DNA of 64,000 nt from Enterovirga rhinocerotis (GCF_004363955.1 NZ_SNZR01000011.1:1240001-1304000), one strand, 5' to 3'. Positions 37,139 to 46,646 are shown, counted from the first letter of the stretch. Numbers and translations are program-made. Notes: a model not told the origin generated them from the letters alone.

Positions 37139-37514
37139 GCAGTTCGATCGCGATATAGACCATGTGCAGGTGAGACGGGGGAGGGACCTGTCCCGCCTGG
37201 TAGATCGAGACCCGCCGATCGAGATCCGGGATCAGCGCGAAGACCTGGATCGCGACCAGCACCGCCATGGCGAGAGCGGTCGCGGCGGCCATCCGACGGA
37301 TGTCGGTCGCGAGGGCGGACGCCGCGAGCAGGGCGACGACGACCCACTCGACCTTCGCGAAGGTCGCGAAGGTGTGTCGGCCGACATCGAGCGCGACGGG
37401 CAGCGAGAGGCTGGGCGCGAGGAACTTCGCGGGCGTCGCCAGGAACGACACGCCGAGCACCATCCCCGCCCAGAGGAGGCAGACGGCCGCGAAGAGGAAG
37501 CGCGATGCCGTCAC
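37053..37514 (-). CDS. Four-span membrane protein in the cco cluster
   Basis: 153 aa with four spans: ASRFLFAAVCLLWAGMVLGV, the second around FAKVEWVVVALLAASALA, a third MAAATALAMAVLVAIQVFAL and a last HMVYIAIELLKVVVLATGAI. Possibly DUF4149-like, but this is not firm. It starts with GTG, overlapping the ccoS stop by 4 bp (GTGA), so it is the last gene of the cco operon. Its 3' end overlaps the MFS gene by 86 bp. Confidence 0.65.
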   Translation of the reverse strand: MTASRFLFAAVCLLWAGMVLGVSFLATPAKFLAPSLSLPVALDVGRHTFATFAKVEWVVVALLAASALATDIRRMAAATALAMAVLVAIQVFALIPDLDRRVSIYQAGQVPPPSHLHMVYIAIELLKVVVLATGAIAAWQIAAPRPGRDSAGR

Positions 37515-37723
37515 GGCTTCGGCCCTCGGCTGGGCGCTGGGGAAGGCGAGGGCGAGGGCGAGGGCGCGGAGGAGGGACTGTCGCGGTCGTCCTCGAACAG
37601 GATGCGCTCGGCGGCCCCGTCGAGATCGTCGTATTGGCCGCTCCTGAGCGACCACATGAAGGCGAGGAGGCCCGCCAGCCCGAGGGCGAGGGCGATGGGC
37701 ACCAGGAACAGGAAATCGTCCAT
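37511..37723 (-). CDS. ccoS: cbb3 oxidase assembly protein CcoS
   Basis: 70 aa. Span LFLVPIALALGLAGLLAFMW followed by SLRSGQYDDLDGAAERILFEDD, the conserved CcoS motif. CcoS is needed to insert cofactors into CcoN. The C-terminal tail is extended by a Ser-Pro repeat encoded by tandem GGCGAG hexamers (37545-37566). The start ATG at 37723 overlaps the ccoI stop (TGATG). Confidence 0.9.
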   Translation of the reverse strand: MDDFLFLVPIALALGLAGLLAFMWSLRSGQYDDLDGAAERILFEDDRDSPSSAPSPSPSPSPAPSRGPKP

Positions 37724-39990
37724 CACGCGACCTGCGACGACAGGGTGGGAGCCGGCGCGGCCGGTTCCCGCCGGACGGGCATGGTCCGGCCGGACAGGCG
37801 CAGGGCATTCGCGACGACGATGATCGAGGACAGCGACATGGCGATCGCCGCGACGAGAGGCGTGACGTAGCCGAGCACCGCGATCGGCACGGCGATCGCG
37901 TTGTAGCCGATCGCGATGAAGAGGTTCTCGCGCACCAGCGTCCGGGCCTCCCGCGCCACCGACAGGGCCTGGGGCACGGCGAGCAGGCTCTCGCGCAGGA
38001 AGACGAGGTCGGCGGCGTTGCGGCCGATATCGGCCGCGTTGGCCGGCGCCATCGAGGCATGCGCGGCGGCGAGGGCGGGGGCGTCGTTGAGCCCGTCGCC
38101 GACCATGAGGACGCGCCGGCCCTCGCGCGCCCGCTCGGCGATATGGGCGACCTTGCCGCTCGGCACCATGCGCGCCCGCCAGGGAAGTCCGAGGGCCTGC
38201 GCGACCTGCCGCACGGGGGGCTCGGCGTCACCGGACAGGATTTCGGCCGAGAGCCCGTTCGCGGTCATCGCAGACACCGCCGCGCGCGCATCCTCGCGGA
38301 GGCGATCCTCGAACCGGAACGTGGCGACGAGCCGGCCGTCCCGGGCGAGGACGACGCCGTCCGAGCCGCGGCCCGGCGCGTCTTCCGCCAAGGCCCAGTC
38401 GGCCCGTCCGAGACGCCAGAGCGCGCCGTCGAGCCGGGCCTCGAGGCCGGAGCCCGGATGGTCGCTGACATCGCCCGGCGCCACGGGCGGCACCGGACCG
38501 AGGCGCGCGCGTGCGGCCTCCGAGACCGCCTGCGAATAGGGATGGCGGGAATGGGCGGCGATGGCGGCCGCGATGCCGAGTGCGGCCTCGTCCACCGCCT
38601 CGCCCGCGACCAGTCTCGGCTCGCCGCGCGTCAGCGTCCCCGTCTTGTCGAGCACCACCGCGTCGATCTCGGCGAGCCGTTCCAGCGCGCCGCCGTCCTT
38701 GACCATGATTCCGGCCTCGAACAGCCGCCGGGCGGCGACGACCTGGACCATCGGCACCGCGAGGCCGAGGGCGCAGGGGCAGGTGATGATGAGCACCGCG
38801 ATCGCGATGGTGATCGCGCGGTGCCAGTCGCCGGTCGCGAGGACCCAGCCGAGGCAGGTCAGCGCCGCCGCGAGATGGACGACCGGCGCATAGAGCCGCG
38901 ATACCCGCTCGGCGATGCGCTGGTAATGCGACCGGCCGGCTTCGGCGGCCTCCATCAGGCGCAGCATCTCGGCGAGGAAGGAATCGCCCGCGCTCGCCTC
39001 GGCCCGCACCACCAGCGGCCCCGTCAGGTTCAGCGTCCCCGCTTCGAGCCGCGTCCCCGGGACGACGTCGCGCGGAGCGCTCTCGCCGGACACGAGCGAG
39101 GCGTCGAGATCCGAACGTCCGTCGAGCACCAGCGAATCGACCGGCACGCGCTCGCCCGCCGCGAGGAGGATCGTCATGCCGGGCTCGAGCTCCGGCAGCG
39201 GCCGGTAGCTCCGCGAGCCGTCGGCCTCCAGAACCAGTGCGCCCCGCGATGCGAGGCCGCGAAGGCCCTTGACCGCGACACGGGCACGCTCCCGCATCAC
39301 GTGGTCGAGCGTGCGGCCGATCAGCAGGAAGAAGAGGAGGGAGACCGAGGCGTCGAAATAGGCATGCGGGCCGCCATGCGCCGTCTCGTAGACGCTCATG
39401 CCGAAGGCGAGGAGAACGCCGATCGAGATCGGCACGTCCATGTTGGTGCGGCCATGCCGCAGCGCGCTCCAGGCCGAGCGGAAGAAGACCTGGCCGGCAT
39501 AGGCGAGGGCGGGGAGCGCGATCAGGCCCGACAGCCAGTGGAACAGGTCCCGCGTCTCGGGCTCGGCGCCGGACCAGATCGAGACCGAGAAGATCATGAT
39601 GTTGCTGGCGGCGAAGCCCGAGACGGCGAGCGCCCGGATCAGCTGGCCGAGGGTCCGGTCCTTCGGCTCGTCGGTGCCGTCGTCGAGATGGGCCGCGTAG
39701 CCGTCGGCGGCGAGGGTCTCGATCAGGGGAGGGGGCGCCTCACCGCGCCAGCGCACGGAGACGCGCCGCGTCGAGAGGTTGACGCGGGCATGCTCGACCC
39801 CCGGCAGCGCCCCGAGGACGCGCTCGATCCGCTGGATGCAGGCGCCGCAATGGATCGAGGGAACGGAGAGGTCGCTCTGCCGCAGATCCGGGCCGATCTC
39901 CCGGCTCGCGAGCAGCAATTCCTCGCGCGGCCGCGAAGCGAGGTCGGAGCCTTGCGCCGCGATGGCGAGCGAGGCGGCGCAGCAGGTCAC
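37723..39990 (-). CDS. ccoI: Copper-type P1B ATPase for cbb3 assembly
   Basis: 755 aa inner-membrane ATPase that supplies copper for the cbb3 binuclear centre. Order: N-terminal Cys-rich stretch (MTCCAASLA), a metal-binding domain with IHCGACIQRIERVL (about 45), eight spans, the transport motif IITCPCALGLAVPM, the phosphorylation site DKTGTLTRGEP, and the hinge GDGLNDAPALAAAH. GTG start. Directly downstream of the DUF2189 gene. Confidence 0.94.
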   Translation of the reverse strand: MTCCAASLAIAAQGSDLASRPREELLLASREIGPDLRQSDLSVPSIHCGACIQRIERVLGALPGVEHARVNLSTRRVSVRWRGEAPPPLIETLAADGYAAHLDDGTDEPKDRTLGQLIRALAVSGFAASNIMIFSVSIWSGAEPETRDLFHWLSGLIALPALAYAGQVFFRSAWSALRHGRTNMDVPISIGVLLAFGMSVYETAHGGPHAYFDASVSLLFFLLIGRTLDHVMRERARVAVKGLRGLASRGALVLEADGSRSYRPLPELEPGMTILLAAGERVPVDSLVLDGRSDLDASLVSGESAPRDVVPGTRLEAGTLNLTGPLVVRAEASAGDSFLAEMLRLMEAAEAGRSHYQRIAERVSRLYAPVVHLAAALTCLGWVLATGDWHRAITIAIAVLIITCPCALGLAVPMVQVVAARRLFEAGIMVKDGGALERLAEIDAVVLDKTGTLTRGEPRLVAGEAVDEAALGIAAAIAAHSRHPYSQAVSEAARARLGPVPPVAPGDVSDHPGSGLEARLDGALWRLGRADWALAEDAPGRGSDGVVLARDGRLVATFRFEDRLREDARAAVSAMTANGLSAEILSGDAEPPVRQVAQALGLPWRARMVPSGKVAHIAERAREGRRVLMVGDGLNDAPALAAAHASMAPANAADIGRNAADLVFLRESLLAVPQALSVAREARTLVRENLFIAIGYNAIAVPIAVLGYVTPLVAAIAMSLSSIIVVANALRLSGRTMPVRREPAAPAPTLSSQVA

Positions 39991-39999
39991 GGCCGGCCC

Positions 40000-40785
40000 T
40001 CAGTCCCGCATCGCACGATAGGCGTGCCAGGTGCCGTGGCCGAGGACCGGGAAGACGATGATCAGTCCGAGGAGGCTGGTCGCGAGGCCGACGAGGAAGA
40101 GGCCGACGACGATCGCGCCCCAGGTCAGCATCACGGGCAGGTTGTGCCAGACCAGCGCCGTGCTGCGGCCCATCGCGGTGAGCGCGTCGATCCGCTGGTC
40201 GAGCATCATCGGGACCGAGAAGGCGCTGATGGCGAGGGCGAAGGCGGCGAAGAGGCCGCCGATCGCCGTGCCGACGATCAGCATCGCCCAGCCGGTCCCG
40301 GTCGTGAACAGCATCGCGGCGACGTGTTCGAGGCCCGGGAAGGGGCGCAGGCCGAAGAACAGGGCGTAGATGATGACGGCCGTGCGCATCCACAGCAGCA
40401 TCAGCATGCAGAGCAGGACGCCCATGAACAGCAACTGGCCGCTCGAGGCCGCCTTCACGAACAGCATGTCCCTCAGCGAGAAAGGCATGCCGAGCTCGAT
40501 CCGCCGGCTCTTCTCGTAGAGTCCGACGGCGAGGATCGGCCCGACCACCATGAAGCCCGCGAAGGCCGGGAACAGGATGTAGTCCCAGCCGAAGCGGAAC
40601 AGGCCGATCACGGTCGCGACCGAGATCAGGAAGACGGAGGCGCCATAGACGAGGCTCGTCGAGGGGCGGACCAGAAGGTCGCGCCAGCCGGCGGCCAGCC
40701 ATTCCGTCGCGGCGGAGGGCGTGAGGTCGCGCTTCCAGCGCGACTTCGGCGCGAGGGGAGGAGCAACTGCGGGGAGCGTCGTCAT
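40000..40785 (-). CDS. DUF2189 multispan membrane protein
   Basis: 261 aa with six spans. It matches the DUF2189 pattern: WLAAGWRDLLVRPSTSLVYG, DYILFPAFAGFMVVGPILAVGLYE and LDQRIDALTAMGRSTALVWHNLPVML. Function unknown; in several alphaproteobacteria it accompanies respiratory genes. Here it sits between the 73-aa protein and ccoI, the place normally held by ccoG/ccoH, so it may belong to oxidase maturation. Confidence 0.82.
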   Translation of the reverse strand: MTTLPAVAPPLAPKSRWKRDLTPSAATEWLAAGWRDLLVRPSTSLVYGASVFLISVATVIGLFRFGWDYILFPAFAGFMVVGPILAVGLYEKSRRIELGMPFSLRDMLFVKAASSGQLLFMGVLLCMLMLLWMRTAVIIYALFFGLRPFPGLEHVAAMLFTTGTGWAMLIVGTAIGGLFAAFALAISAFSVPMMLDQRIDALTAMGRSTALVWHNLPVMLTWGAIVVGLFLVGLATSLLGLIIVFPVLGHGTWHAYRAMRD

Positions 40786-40809
40786 CGTCGGTTTCGTCCC
40801 GTCAAACCG

Positions 40810-41031
40810 TCAGCCGGATGCGCAGGCGGATCGTGCCGCGGCGAAGCCGGATGGCGAACCCCCGGCCTGGCCGGGCTTCATATGGGCCACGCAATCGGGC
40901 TGCGAGCTGAAAGCCACGTAGACGAGATGCGCGTTGGCTGCGCCGAACAGCGCGAGGCCGGCTCCGACCAGGAGCCAGACCGTCAGGCGGCGGCGCGAAC
41001 GCCGCGGCGCGTGCTCGGCGGGCTCGGTCAC
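40810..41031 (-). CDS. Small single-span protein after ccoP
   Basis: 73 aa: a basic N-terminus (APRRSRRRLTVW), one span LLVGAGLALFGAANAHLVYVAF, then a short Cys-containing tail (QPDCVAHM, SACASG). GTG start overlapping the ccoP stop by 4 bp. No family recognised. By position it could be an oxidase accessory subunit or assembly factor; FixH is longer and does not match. Confidence 0.7.
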   Translation of the reverse strand: MTEPAEHAPRRSRRRLTVWLLVGAGLALFGAANAHLVYVAFSSQPDCVAHMKPGQAGGSPSGFAAARSACASG

Positions 41032-41906
41032 GGGCTCTTCCTCAGGTCCATGAGGTAGAGCGTCAGGATCTTGCGGTCGACCGGGCTGAGCCGATCCTCC
41101 CACGACGGCATGTGGCCCTGGCGACCGTTCCAGATCGTGGTCAGGATCGACTGCGCGTCTCCGCCATAGATCCAGTGCCGGTCGGTGAGGTCGGGCGCGC
41201 CGAGATCGGCCTTCCCCTTGCCGTCCTCGCCGTGACAGGACACGCATTGCGCGGCGAAGGTGGCCTTGCCGGCGGCGAGCTGCTCGGGCGTCGCCTTCCG
41301 CACCGGGGGCTGGCCCGAGAGGGTCAGCACGTAATCCAGCACGTTGTCGACGTCCGCCCGCTGAAGGATGCCGTCGCGGCCGAAGGCCAGCATCTGCCCG
41401 ACCCGCGTCTTCGGATGCGTGGCGTTAATGCCGACCCGGATGGTTTCGGCGATGCTGTCCGCATCCGAGCCCCAGAGCGGCGAGCCCGAGACGAGGCTGG
41501 GATAGCCGTGGCCGCCCTTCGCGTCCGTGCCGTGGCAGACGGCGCAGTTATCGGTGAAGAGCGTGCGCCCGGTCTGCCGCACGGAGCGCATCAGAGCCGG
41601 ATCGGCCGCGACGTCCTGATAGCTGCCGGTCTCGATGCGCTTCGTCCAGACGGCGCGCTCGGCCGCGGCGTCCTCGACGGCGCGCGTGACCTCGCGCCGA
41701 TCGTCGAGCCCGAGCAGCCCCTTCGTGAAGGTGACGCCGAGCGGGATGGCCGGCATCAGCACGATATAGGCGACGGTGAACACGACGGTCGCGATCAGGA
41801 AGACGTAGACCGCCTTCGGCACCGGCGTGTTCAGCTCCTTGATGCCGTTCCACTCGTGGCCGGTCGTCAGGTAGCCGGTATGGGAATCGCGTTCCTCTAT
41901 CGCCAC
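41028..41906 (-). CDS. ccoP: cbb3 oxidase diheme cytochrome c subunit
   Basis: 292 aa. N-terminal span KAVYVFLIATVVFTVAYIVL, then two cytochrome c modules with CAVCHG (about 123) and CVSCHG (about 222) heme-binding sites. It passes electrons from cytochrome c to CcoO/CcoN. Starts with GTG and overlaps ccoQ by 10 bp. Confidence 0.95.
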   Translation of the reverse strand: MAIEERDSHTGYLTTGHEWNGIKELNTPVPKAVYVFLIATVVFTVAYIVLMPAIPLGVTFTKGLLGLDDRREVTRAVEDAAAERAVWTKRIETGSYQDVAADPALMRSVRQTGRTLFTDNCAVCHGTDAKGGHGYPSLVSGSPLWGSDADSIAETIRVGINATHPKTRVGQMLAFGRDGILQRADVDNVLDYVLTLSGQPPVRKATPEQLAAGKATFAAQCVSCHGEDGKGKADLGAPDLTDRHWIYGGDAQSILTTIWNGRQGHMPSWEDRLSPVDRKILTLYLMDLRKSP

Positions 41907-42067
41907 GGCTTGTCCTCCTCGCGGAGGATCGACCCCGCGGCCTGATCGAAAGACGACTTGTTCGACGGCCAGAACGCGTAGGCGACGACGGCGAGCGACA
42001 GGCCGATGAGGTAGAAGAGCCCGAAGGACTTCGAGAACCAGACGAGGGTTTGGTGATCGACTTCCAT
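41897..42067 (-). CDS. ccoQ: cbb3 oxidase small subunit CcoQ
   Basis: 56 aa, one span (FGLFYLIGLSLAVVAYAFWP) followed by NKSSFDQAAGSILREEDKPW, the typical CcoQ end. It stabilises the oxidase complex. It overlaps ccoP by 10 bp and lies 5 bp after ccoO. Confidence 0.93.
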   Translation of the reverse strand: MEVDHQTLVWFSKSFGLFYLIGLSLAVVAYAFWPSNKSSFDQAAGSILREEDKPWR

Positions 42068-42072
42068 CGCGG

Positions 42073-42804
42073 TCACTTCTCCGCCGAGGCGACGGGCTTG
42101 GTGGCCGCGTCGGTGAGCCTGCCGAGGATCTGGAGATAGGCGACCAGCGCGTCCATCTCCGTCAGCCGGCCGGCATTGCCGTCGAAGGCGCGCACGTTCG
42201 TCGCCTCGCCGTACCGCTTGGTGACGCCCTCGGCCGCCGACGAGTCGGGGGCCGACTGGCCGTAGGCGTCGTTCGAGGCGTGCTCGATCATCTCGTCGGT
42301 ATAGGGGACGCCGACCCGGCGCAGCGCCTTCAGGTGCAGCCCGAGATCCTCGCTCGCGAGCGAGGTCCTCGCCAGCCAGGGATAGCCCGGCATGATCGAT
42401 TCCTTCACGACGTCGCGCGGATTGATGAGATGCGCGACGTGCCAGGCATCCGAATACTTGCCGCCGAGCCGGGCGATGTCCGGCCCCGTCCGCTTCGAGC
42501 CCCACAGCATCGGGTGATCGTACTTCGATTCCACCGCGAGCGAGTACGGGCCGTAGCGCTCGACCTCGTCGCGGAGCGTGCGGATCATCTGCGAATGGCA
42601 GGCGTAGCAGCCCTCGCGGATGTAGATGTTGCGGCCGGCGACCTCGAGCGGCGTGTAGACGCGCATGTTGGGTGCGTCCTCCACCGTCTGATGGATCGTG
42701 AACAGCGGCGCGATCTCGACGAGGCCGCCGATCGAGGAGACGCCGATGATGGCGAGCACGAGCCCGATCGCCTTGCGTTCGAGGCGATAATGAAGACCGA
42801 ACAT
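42073..42804 (-). CDS. ccoO: cbb3 oxidase monoheme cytochrome c subunit
   Basis: 243 aa, N-terminal anchor (AIGLVLAIIGVSSIGGLVEI), one heme c site CYACHSQM (about 66), and MPGYPW giving the Met side. 5 bp after ccoN. Confidence 0.95.
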   Translation of the reverse strand: MFGLHYRLERKAIGLVLAIIGVSSIGGLVEIAPLFTIHQTVEDAPNMRVYTPLEVAGRNIYIREGCYACHSQMIRTLRDEVERYGPYSLAVESKYDHPMLWGSKRTGPDIARLGGKYSDAWHVAHLINPRDVVKESIMPGYPWLARTSLASEDLGLHLKALRRVGVPYTDEMIEHASNDAYGQSAPDSSAAEGVTKRYGEATNVRAFDGNAGRLTEMDALVAYLQILGRLTDAATKPVASAEK

Positions 42805-42809
42805 CGTCC

Positions 42810-44462
42810 TTACTCTCCGGGCTGGAGAACCGGCGCGCCCGCGGCGCCGGGTTCGGGCCTGTCGGCCTTGGCCGATTCACGCGGCGCCATGCGGATGGTC
42901 ATCCAGATGTTGTAGCAACCGACCAGGGCGCCGAGCAGGAACAGCAGGCCGCCGATGGCGCGTGCGATGTAGTAGGGCCGCATCGCCACGAGGGATTCGA
43001 TGAACGAATAGGCGAGCGTTCCGCTGTCGTTGTAGGTCCGCCACATCAGTCCTTGGATGATGCCGGAATTCCACATGGCGAAGACGTAGATCAGCGTTCC
43101 GGCCACGGCGAGCCAGAAGTGAACTTCGACGAGCTTGGCCGAATACATCCTGTCCTGTTTCCAGAGCCAGGGCACCGAGGCGTAGATCGCGCCGAAGGTG
43201 ATCATCGCCACCCAGCCGAGGGCGCCGGCATGGACGTGGCCGACCGTCCAGTCAGTGTAGTGCGAGAGCGAGTTCACGGCGCGGATCGCCATGAAGGAGC
43301 CCTCGAAGGTCGAGAGGCCGTAGAACACCGCCGCGACGAACATGAAGCGCAGCGTCGCGTCGTCCCGCACCTTGTCCCAGGCGCCGTTGAGCGTCATCAG
43401 CGCGTTGCCGGCCGAGGCCCAGGAGGGCACCAGCAGCATCACCGAGAAGGTCATGCCGAGGGTCTGAACCCATTGCGGCAGGGCCGTGTAGTGCAGGTGG
43501 TGGGAGCCGGCCCACATGTAGAAGAAGGTGATGCCCCAGAAGCTGATGATCGACATCCGATAGGAGTAGATCGGCCGCCCCGCCCGCACGGGCAGGTAGT
43601 AGTAGAGCATCCCGAGGAAGCCGGCGGTGAGGAAGAAGGCGACGGCGTTGTGGCCGTACCACCATTGCGTCATCGCATCCTGCACGCCGGAGAAGGCGGA
43701 ATAGGCCTTTTCGCTGCCGAAGGAGACCGGCACGGCGAGGTTGTTGACGATGTGCAGGACCGCCACGACCAGGATGAAGGCCATGTAGTACCAGTTGGCG
43801 ACGTAGATATGCGGCTCTTTCCGCCGCGACAGCGTGCGCAGGTACAGCAGGAAATACACGACCCAGACGACGACGAGCCAGAGATCCGCGTACCATTCCG
43901 GTTCGGCATATTCCTTCGACTGGGTGACGCCCATCAGGTAGCCGGTCGCGGCGATGACGCAGAACAGGTTGTAGCCGAAGAGCACGAACCAGGGCGTGAC
44001 CTGATCGGGCAGGCGGGCCCGGCAGGTCCGCTGCACGACGTAGAAGGAGGTGGCGATCAGCGCGTTGCCGCCGAAGCCGAAGATGACGCCGCTCGTATGA
44101 ACCGGCCGCAGACGGCCGAAGCTCGCCCAGGCGGCGTCGAAGGTGAGATCCGGGAAGACGAGCAGCCAGGCGATCCAGTCGCCGACGAAGAGGCCGGCCA
44201 CCGCCCACACCATGGAAATGATGATGCCGACCTTGGTCGGGTCGTCGTAATAGGCGTTCAGCCGATCCTCGGCGGGATCGGGAAGCTTCAGCGTCGCGGT
44301 CATGGCGAAGATGCCGACGACGGCGATCATGAGCACCAGGCCGCCATGGACGCCGAGCAGCGAGTTGCGCCCGCCGATCGTCATGACGAGACCGCCGACC
44401 GCCATCGCGATCAGGATGGCGAGCGCATTCTGTCGCTCGTTCTTCGTGAGTTGGCCGATCAC
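42810..44462 (-). CDS. ccoN: cbb3 oxidase catalytic subunit
   Basis: 550 aa heme-copper oxidase subunit with 12 spans; reduces O2 with high affinity. Ligand regions visible: [41 protein letters not shown] (Cu/crosslinked Tyr region), [12 protein letters not shown], and [17 protein letters not shown] for the C-terminal His pair. GTG start at 44462 preceded by AAGGGG. First gene of the cco operon, with a FixK-type box 138 bp upstream. Confidence 0.96.
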   Translation of the reverse strand: MIGQLTKNERQNALAILIAMAVGGLVMTIGGRNSLLGVHGGLVLMIAVVGIFAMTATLKLPDPAEDRLNAYYDDPTKVGIIISMVWAVAGLFVGDWIAWLLVFPDLTFDAAWASFGRLRPVHTSGVIFGFGGNALIATSFYVVQRTCRARLPDQVTPWFVLFGYNLFCVIAATGYLMGVTQSKEYAEPEWYADLWLVVVWVVYFLLYLRTLSRRKEPHIYVANWYYMAFILVVAVLHIVNNLAVPVSFGSEKAYSAFSGVQDAMTQWWYGHNAVAFFLTAGFLGMLYYYLPVRAGRPIYSYRMSIISFWGITFFYMWAGSHHLHYTALPQWVQTLGMTFSVMLLVPSWASAGNALMTLNGAWDKVRDDATLRFMFVAAVFYGLSTFEGSFMAIRAVNSLSHYTDWTVGHVHAGALGWVAMITFGAIYASVPWLWKQDRMYSAKLVEVHFWLAVAGTLIYVFAMWNSGIIQGLMWRTYNDSGTLAYSFIESLVAMRPYYIARAIGGLLFLLGALVGCYNIWMTIRMAPRESAKADRPEPGAAGAPVLQPGE

Positions 44463-44599
44463 GGCACCCGCCCCTTGCTTCGCTCCGGACCCGAGGCCGA
44501 CGGTCCGCGACCGGCTTCATGTCCGCAGCCTTGCGACCCGCGACGACAATTGCCGCAGACTCAGCTGGGCCGGTTTTAGCGAAGCGGGTGGGGGCGTCT

Positions 44600-44613
44600 T
44601 TGCGCCAGCGCAA
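44600..44613. promoter_or_regulatory. FixK/FNR-type box TTGCGCCAGCGCAA
   Basis: Perfect palindrome TTGC-N6-GCAA, matching the FixK2 consensus TTG(A/C)-N6-(T/G)CAA. It lies between the NnrR-like gene and ccoN, where an activator of ccoNOQP is expected. Confidence 0.7.
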
Positions 44614-44634
44614 TGGGCTCCGCCGGCCCTTGCC

Positions 44635-45363
44635 CTAGCGGCGCGCCGATTCCGGCCCGTCCGGCTGCGTGGTCTCGCCGGAGGCGAGCGCGGTGAGCCT
44701 CTCGGCATCCAGGATGTGGATCCTGCGCCGCCCGCCCCCGACGAGACCCCGTGCCTCCCAGGCGCTGAGGATGCGGCTCACGGTGTGCAACGTCGTCCCG
44801 GTCATCTCGGCGATGTCCTGGCGCGAGAGCGGCATGTCGATCTCCGTGCCCGAGGGGAGCGGACGTCCGGCCTGGCCGGCGAGGCGGAGAAGGGCATGGG
44901 CGATGCGGCGTTCGACGGATTGCGTCGACATCTCCACGACCTGCGCATGGGCGTCGCTCAGGCGATCCCCGACCGCGTGAAGCGCGGCCGTCGCGAAGGG
45001 CGGGCAGCGTTCGACGAGACGGTGCCAGGCCGAGGACGGCCAGACGAGAGCGTGGCTGTCGACGAGGGGCATGGCGGTCGCCGGGTAGACGGGCCGGCCC
45101 ATCGCGACGGCGATGCCGAAGAGTTCGCCCGGCCCGACATGACGGACGATCACCTGCTCGCCCTCCGGCGTGAGCTTGATCGCTCGCAATCGGCCCTCGA
45201 GCAGAAGCCAGAACGACTCGGCCCTGTCTCCCTGCCGGAAGATCGGGTGCCGCTTGGGATAGGCCGTTTGGCGCGCCTCTGCGAGAATCGCCTCGATCTG
45301 TGCCGGCGAGGCTCCCGAGAACACGGGAAGCCCGGCAATCCGGGCCGCGTCGATATCCTTCAT
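44635..45363 (-). CDS. Crp/Fnr regulator, NnrR/DNR-like
   Basis: 242 aa: cyclic-nucleotide-binding-type sensor domain (HPIFRQGDRAESFWLLLEG, HVGPGELFGIA) and C-terminal HTH LSRQDIAEMTGTTLHTVSRILSAWE. The TT-x-x-TVSR-x-L-x-x-WE recognition pattern is that of NnrR-type NO regulators, and the divergent neighbour is nnrS. It lacks an FNR iron-sulfur cysteine cluster. A box at 45421-45434 lies between them. Upstream of ccoN on the same strand. NO sensing is inferred. Confidence 0.82.
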   Translation of the reverse strand: MKDIDAARIAGLPVFSGASPAQIEAILAEARQTAYPKRHPIFRQGDRAESFWLLLEGRLRAIKLTPEGEQVIVRHVGPGELFGIAVAMGRPVYPATAMPLVDSHALVWPSSAWHRLVERCPPFATAALHAVGDRLSDAHAQVVEMSTQSVERRIAHALLRLAGQAGRPLPSGTEIDMPLSRQDIAEMTGTTLHTVSRILSAWEARGLVGGGRRRIHILDAERLTALASGETTQPDGPESARR

Positions 45364-45420
45364 ATCCGGATGGCCTCTCGTCGCCGCGGCATCATGCCGA
45401 TCTCGACCGAGCCGCACTCC

Positions 45421-45434
45421 TTGATCAAGCGCAA
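45421..45434. promoter_or_regulatory. FixK/NnrR-type box TTGATCAAGCGCAA
   Basis: TTGA-N6-GCAA with a perfect TTGAT left half. It sits between the divergent NnrR-like gene and nnrS, 34 bp before the nnrS ATG. Confidence 0.65.
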
Positions 45435-45467
45435 AGATCGCGACGTCACCGGGCGCTAGCCCGAGCC

Positions 45468-46646
45468 ATGGCACCGATTCCCAGGCTCCGGGACTATAGT
45501 GGCCCCGCCATCCTTTCCTACGGCTTCAGGCCGTTCTTCCTGATGGGCGCCCTCCAGGCCGCGCTGGCGATGGTGCTGTTGCTGCCGCTGTGGTTCGGCT
45601 GGATCGACGTCCCGACGGCCTTCGCCCCCCGAGACTGGCATGTGCATGAGCTGCTCTACGGGTACCTGCCGGCCGTCACCACGGGTTTCCTCCTCACCGC
45701 GATCCCCAACTGGACCGGCCGCATGCCGCTCCAGGGCAATCCCCTTCTCGGGCTGGTTCTCCTATGGGCGGCGGGTCGGCCGGCCGTGGCGTTCTCCGCC
45801 GTCATCGGCTGGCAGGCGGCCGCCGCGATCGATTGCGCGTTCCTGATCGGCGTCGTTCTCGTCGTCGCGCGGGAGGTCGTGACCGGGCGGAACTGGCGCA
45901 ACCTGCCGGTCCTGCTGCTCGTCACCTGTTTCGCGCTCGGCAACGTCACCTTCCACATCGAAGCGGCGCGGCACGGAACGGCCGAGACCGGCATCCGGAT
46001 CGGGCTCGCCGTCGCCATCCTTCTGGTGATGCTGATCGGCGGCCGCATCATTCCGAGCTTCACCCGAAACTGGCTGGCCCGGCGGGGCGAGGGGCGGCTG
46101 CCGGTGCCGTTCGGACGGTTCGATATCGTCTCGCTCGCGATCGGCCTCGCGGCTCTGGCGGCGTGGGCCGCGGCGCCGCAATCAGCCTGGACGGCCGCCT
46201 CGCTGATCCTCGCGGGTTGCATCCAGGCGGTCCGGCTCGCCCGTTGGGCCGGGGATCGGACCCTGTCCGACCGTCTCGTTCTGATCCTGCATCTCGGCTA
46301 CGTGTTCGTGCCGATCGGCTTCGTGCTCCTCGGGGCGGGCATTTGGGGCCTCGTCCCGGAGACGGCCGGCATCCATGCCTGGACCGGCGGCGCCATCGGC
46401 GCCATGACGCTCGCCGTCATGACACGGGCGAGCCTCGGCCATACCGGGCGCGACCTCGTCGCGGACCGCGCGACGGAGGCCGTGTTCGGCCTGGTCCTCG
46501 TCGCCGCCGTCGCGCGGATCGGAGCGGCCCTCGTGCCGTCCGCCGCGTGGCTTTTGTGGATCGCGGGACTCGCCTGGGTGGCGGCGTTCGCGGGCTTCGC
46601 ACTCGCTTACGGCCCGATCCTGTGCCGCCCGCGCCTGTCCCGCTGA
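45468..46646 (+). CDS. nnrS: NnrS family membrane protein
   Basis: 392 aa, 12 predicted spans; heme- and copper-containing membrane protein that helps cells withstand nitric oxide. Markers: ILSYGFRPFFLMGALQAAL, DWHVHELLYGYLPAVTTGFLLTAIPNWTGR, GGRIIPSFTRNWL and MTRASLGHTGR with the expected His residues. Divergent from the NnrR-like gene, so probably NO-induced. The window contains no NO reductase. Confidence 0.92.
   Translation: MAPIPRLRDYSGPAILSYGFRPFFLMGALQAALAMVLLLPLWFGWIDVPTAFAPRDWHVHELLYGYLPAVTTGFLLTAIPNWTGRMPLQGNPLLGLVLLWAAGRPAVAFSAVIGWQAAAAIDCAFLIGVVLVVAREVVTGRNWRNLPVLLLVTCFALGNVTFHIEAARHGTAETGIRIGLAVAILLVMLIGGRIIPSFTRNWLARRGEGRLPVPFGRFDIVSLAIGLAALAAWAAAPQSAWTAASLILAGCIQAVRLARWAGDRTLSDRLVLILHLGYVFVPIGFVLLGAGIWGLVPETAGIHAWTGGAIGAMTLAVMTRASLGHTGRDLVADRATEAVFGLVLVAAVARIGAALVPSAAWLLWIAGLAWVAAFAGFALAYGPILCRPRLSR

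Noticed and set aside
38059-41058. 999-residue plus-strand frame across ccoI, DUF2189 and the small gene
   Set aside because: Artefact of high GC; it runs antisense to three well-supported genes and has no protein-like pattern.
43053-44579. 508-residue plus-strand frame opposite ccoN
   Set aside because: Antisense shadow, His/Asp/Arg-rich without motifs.
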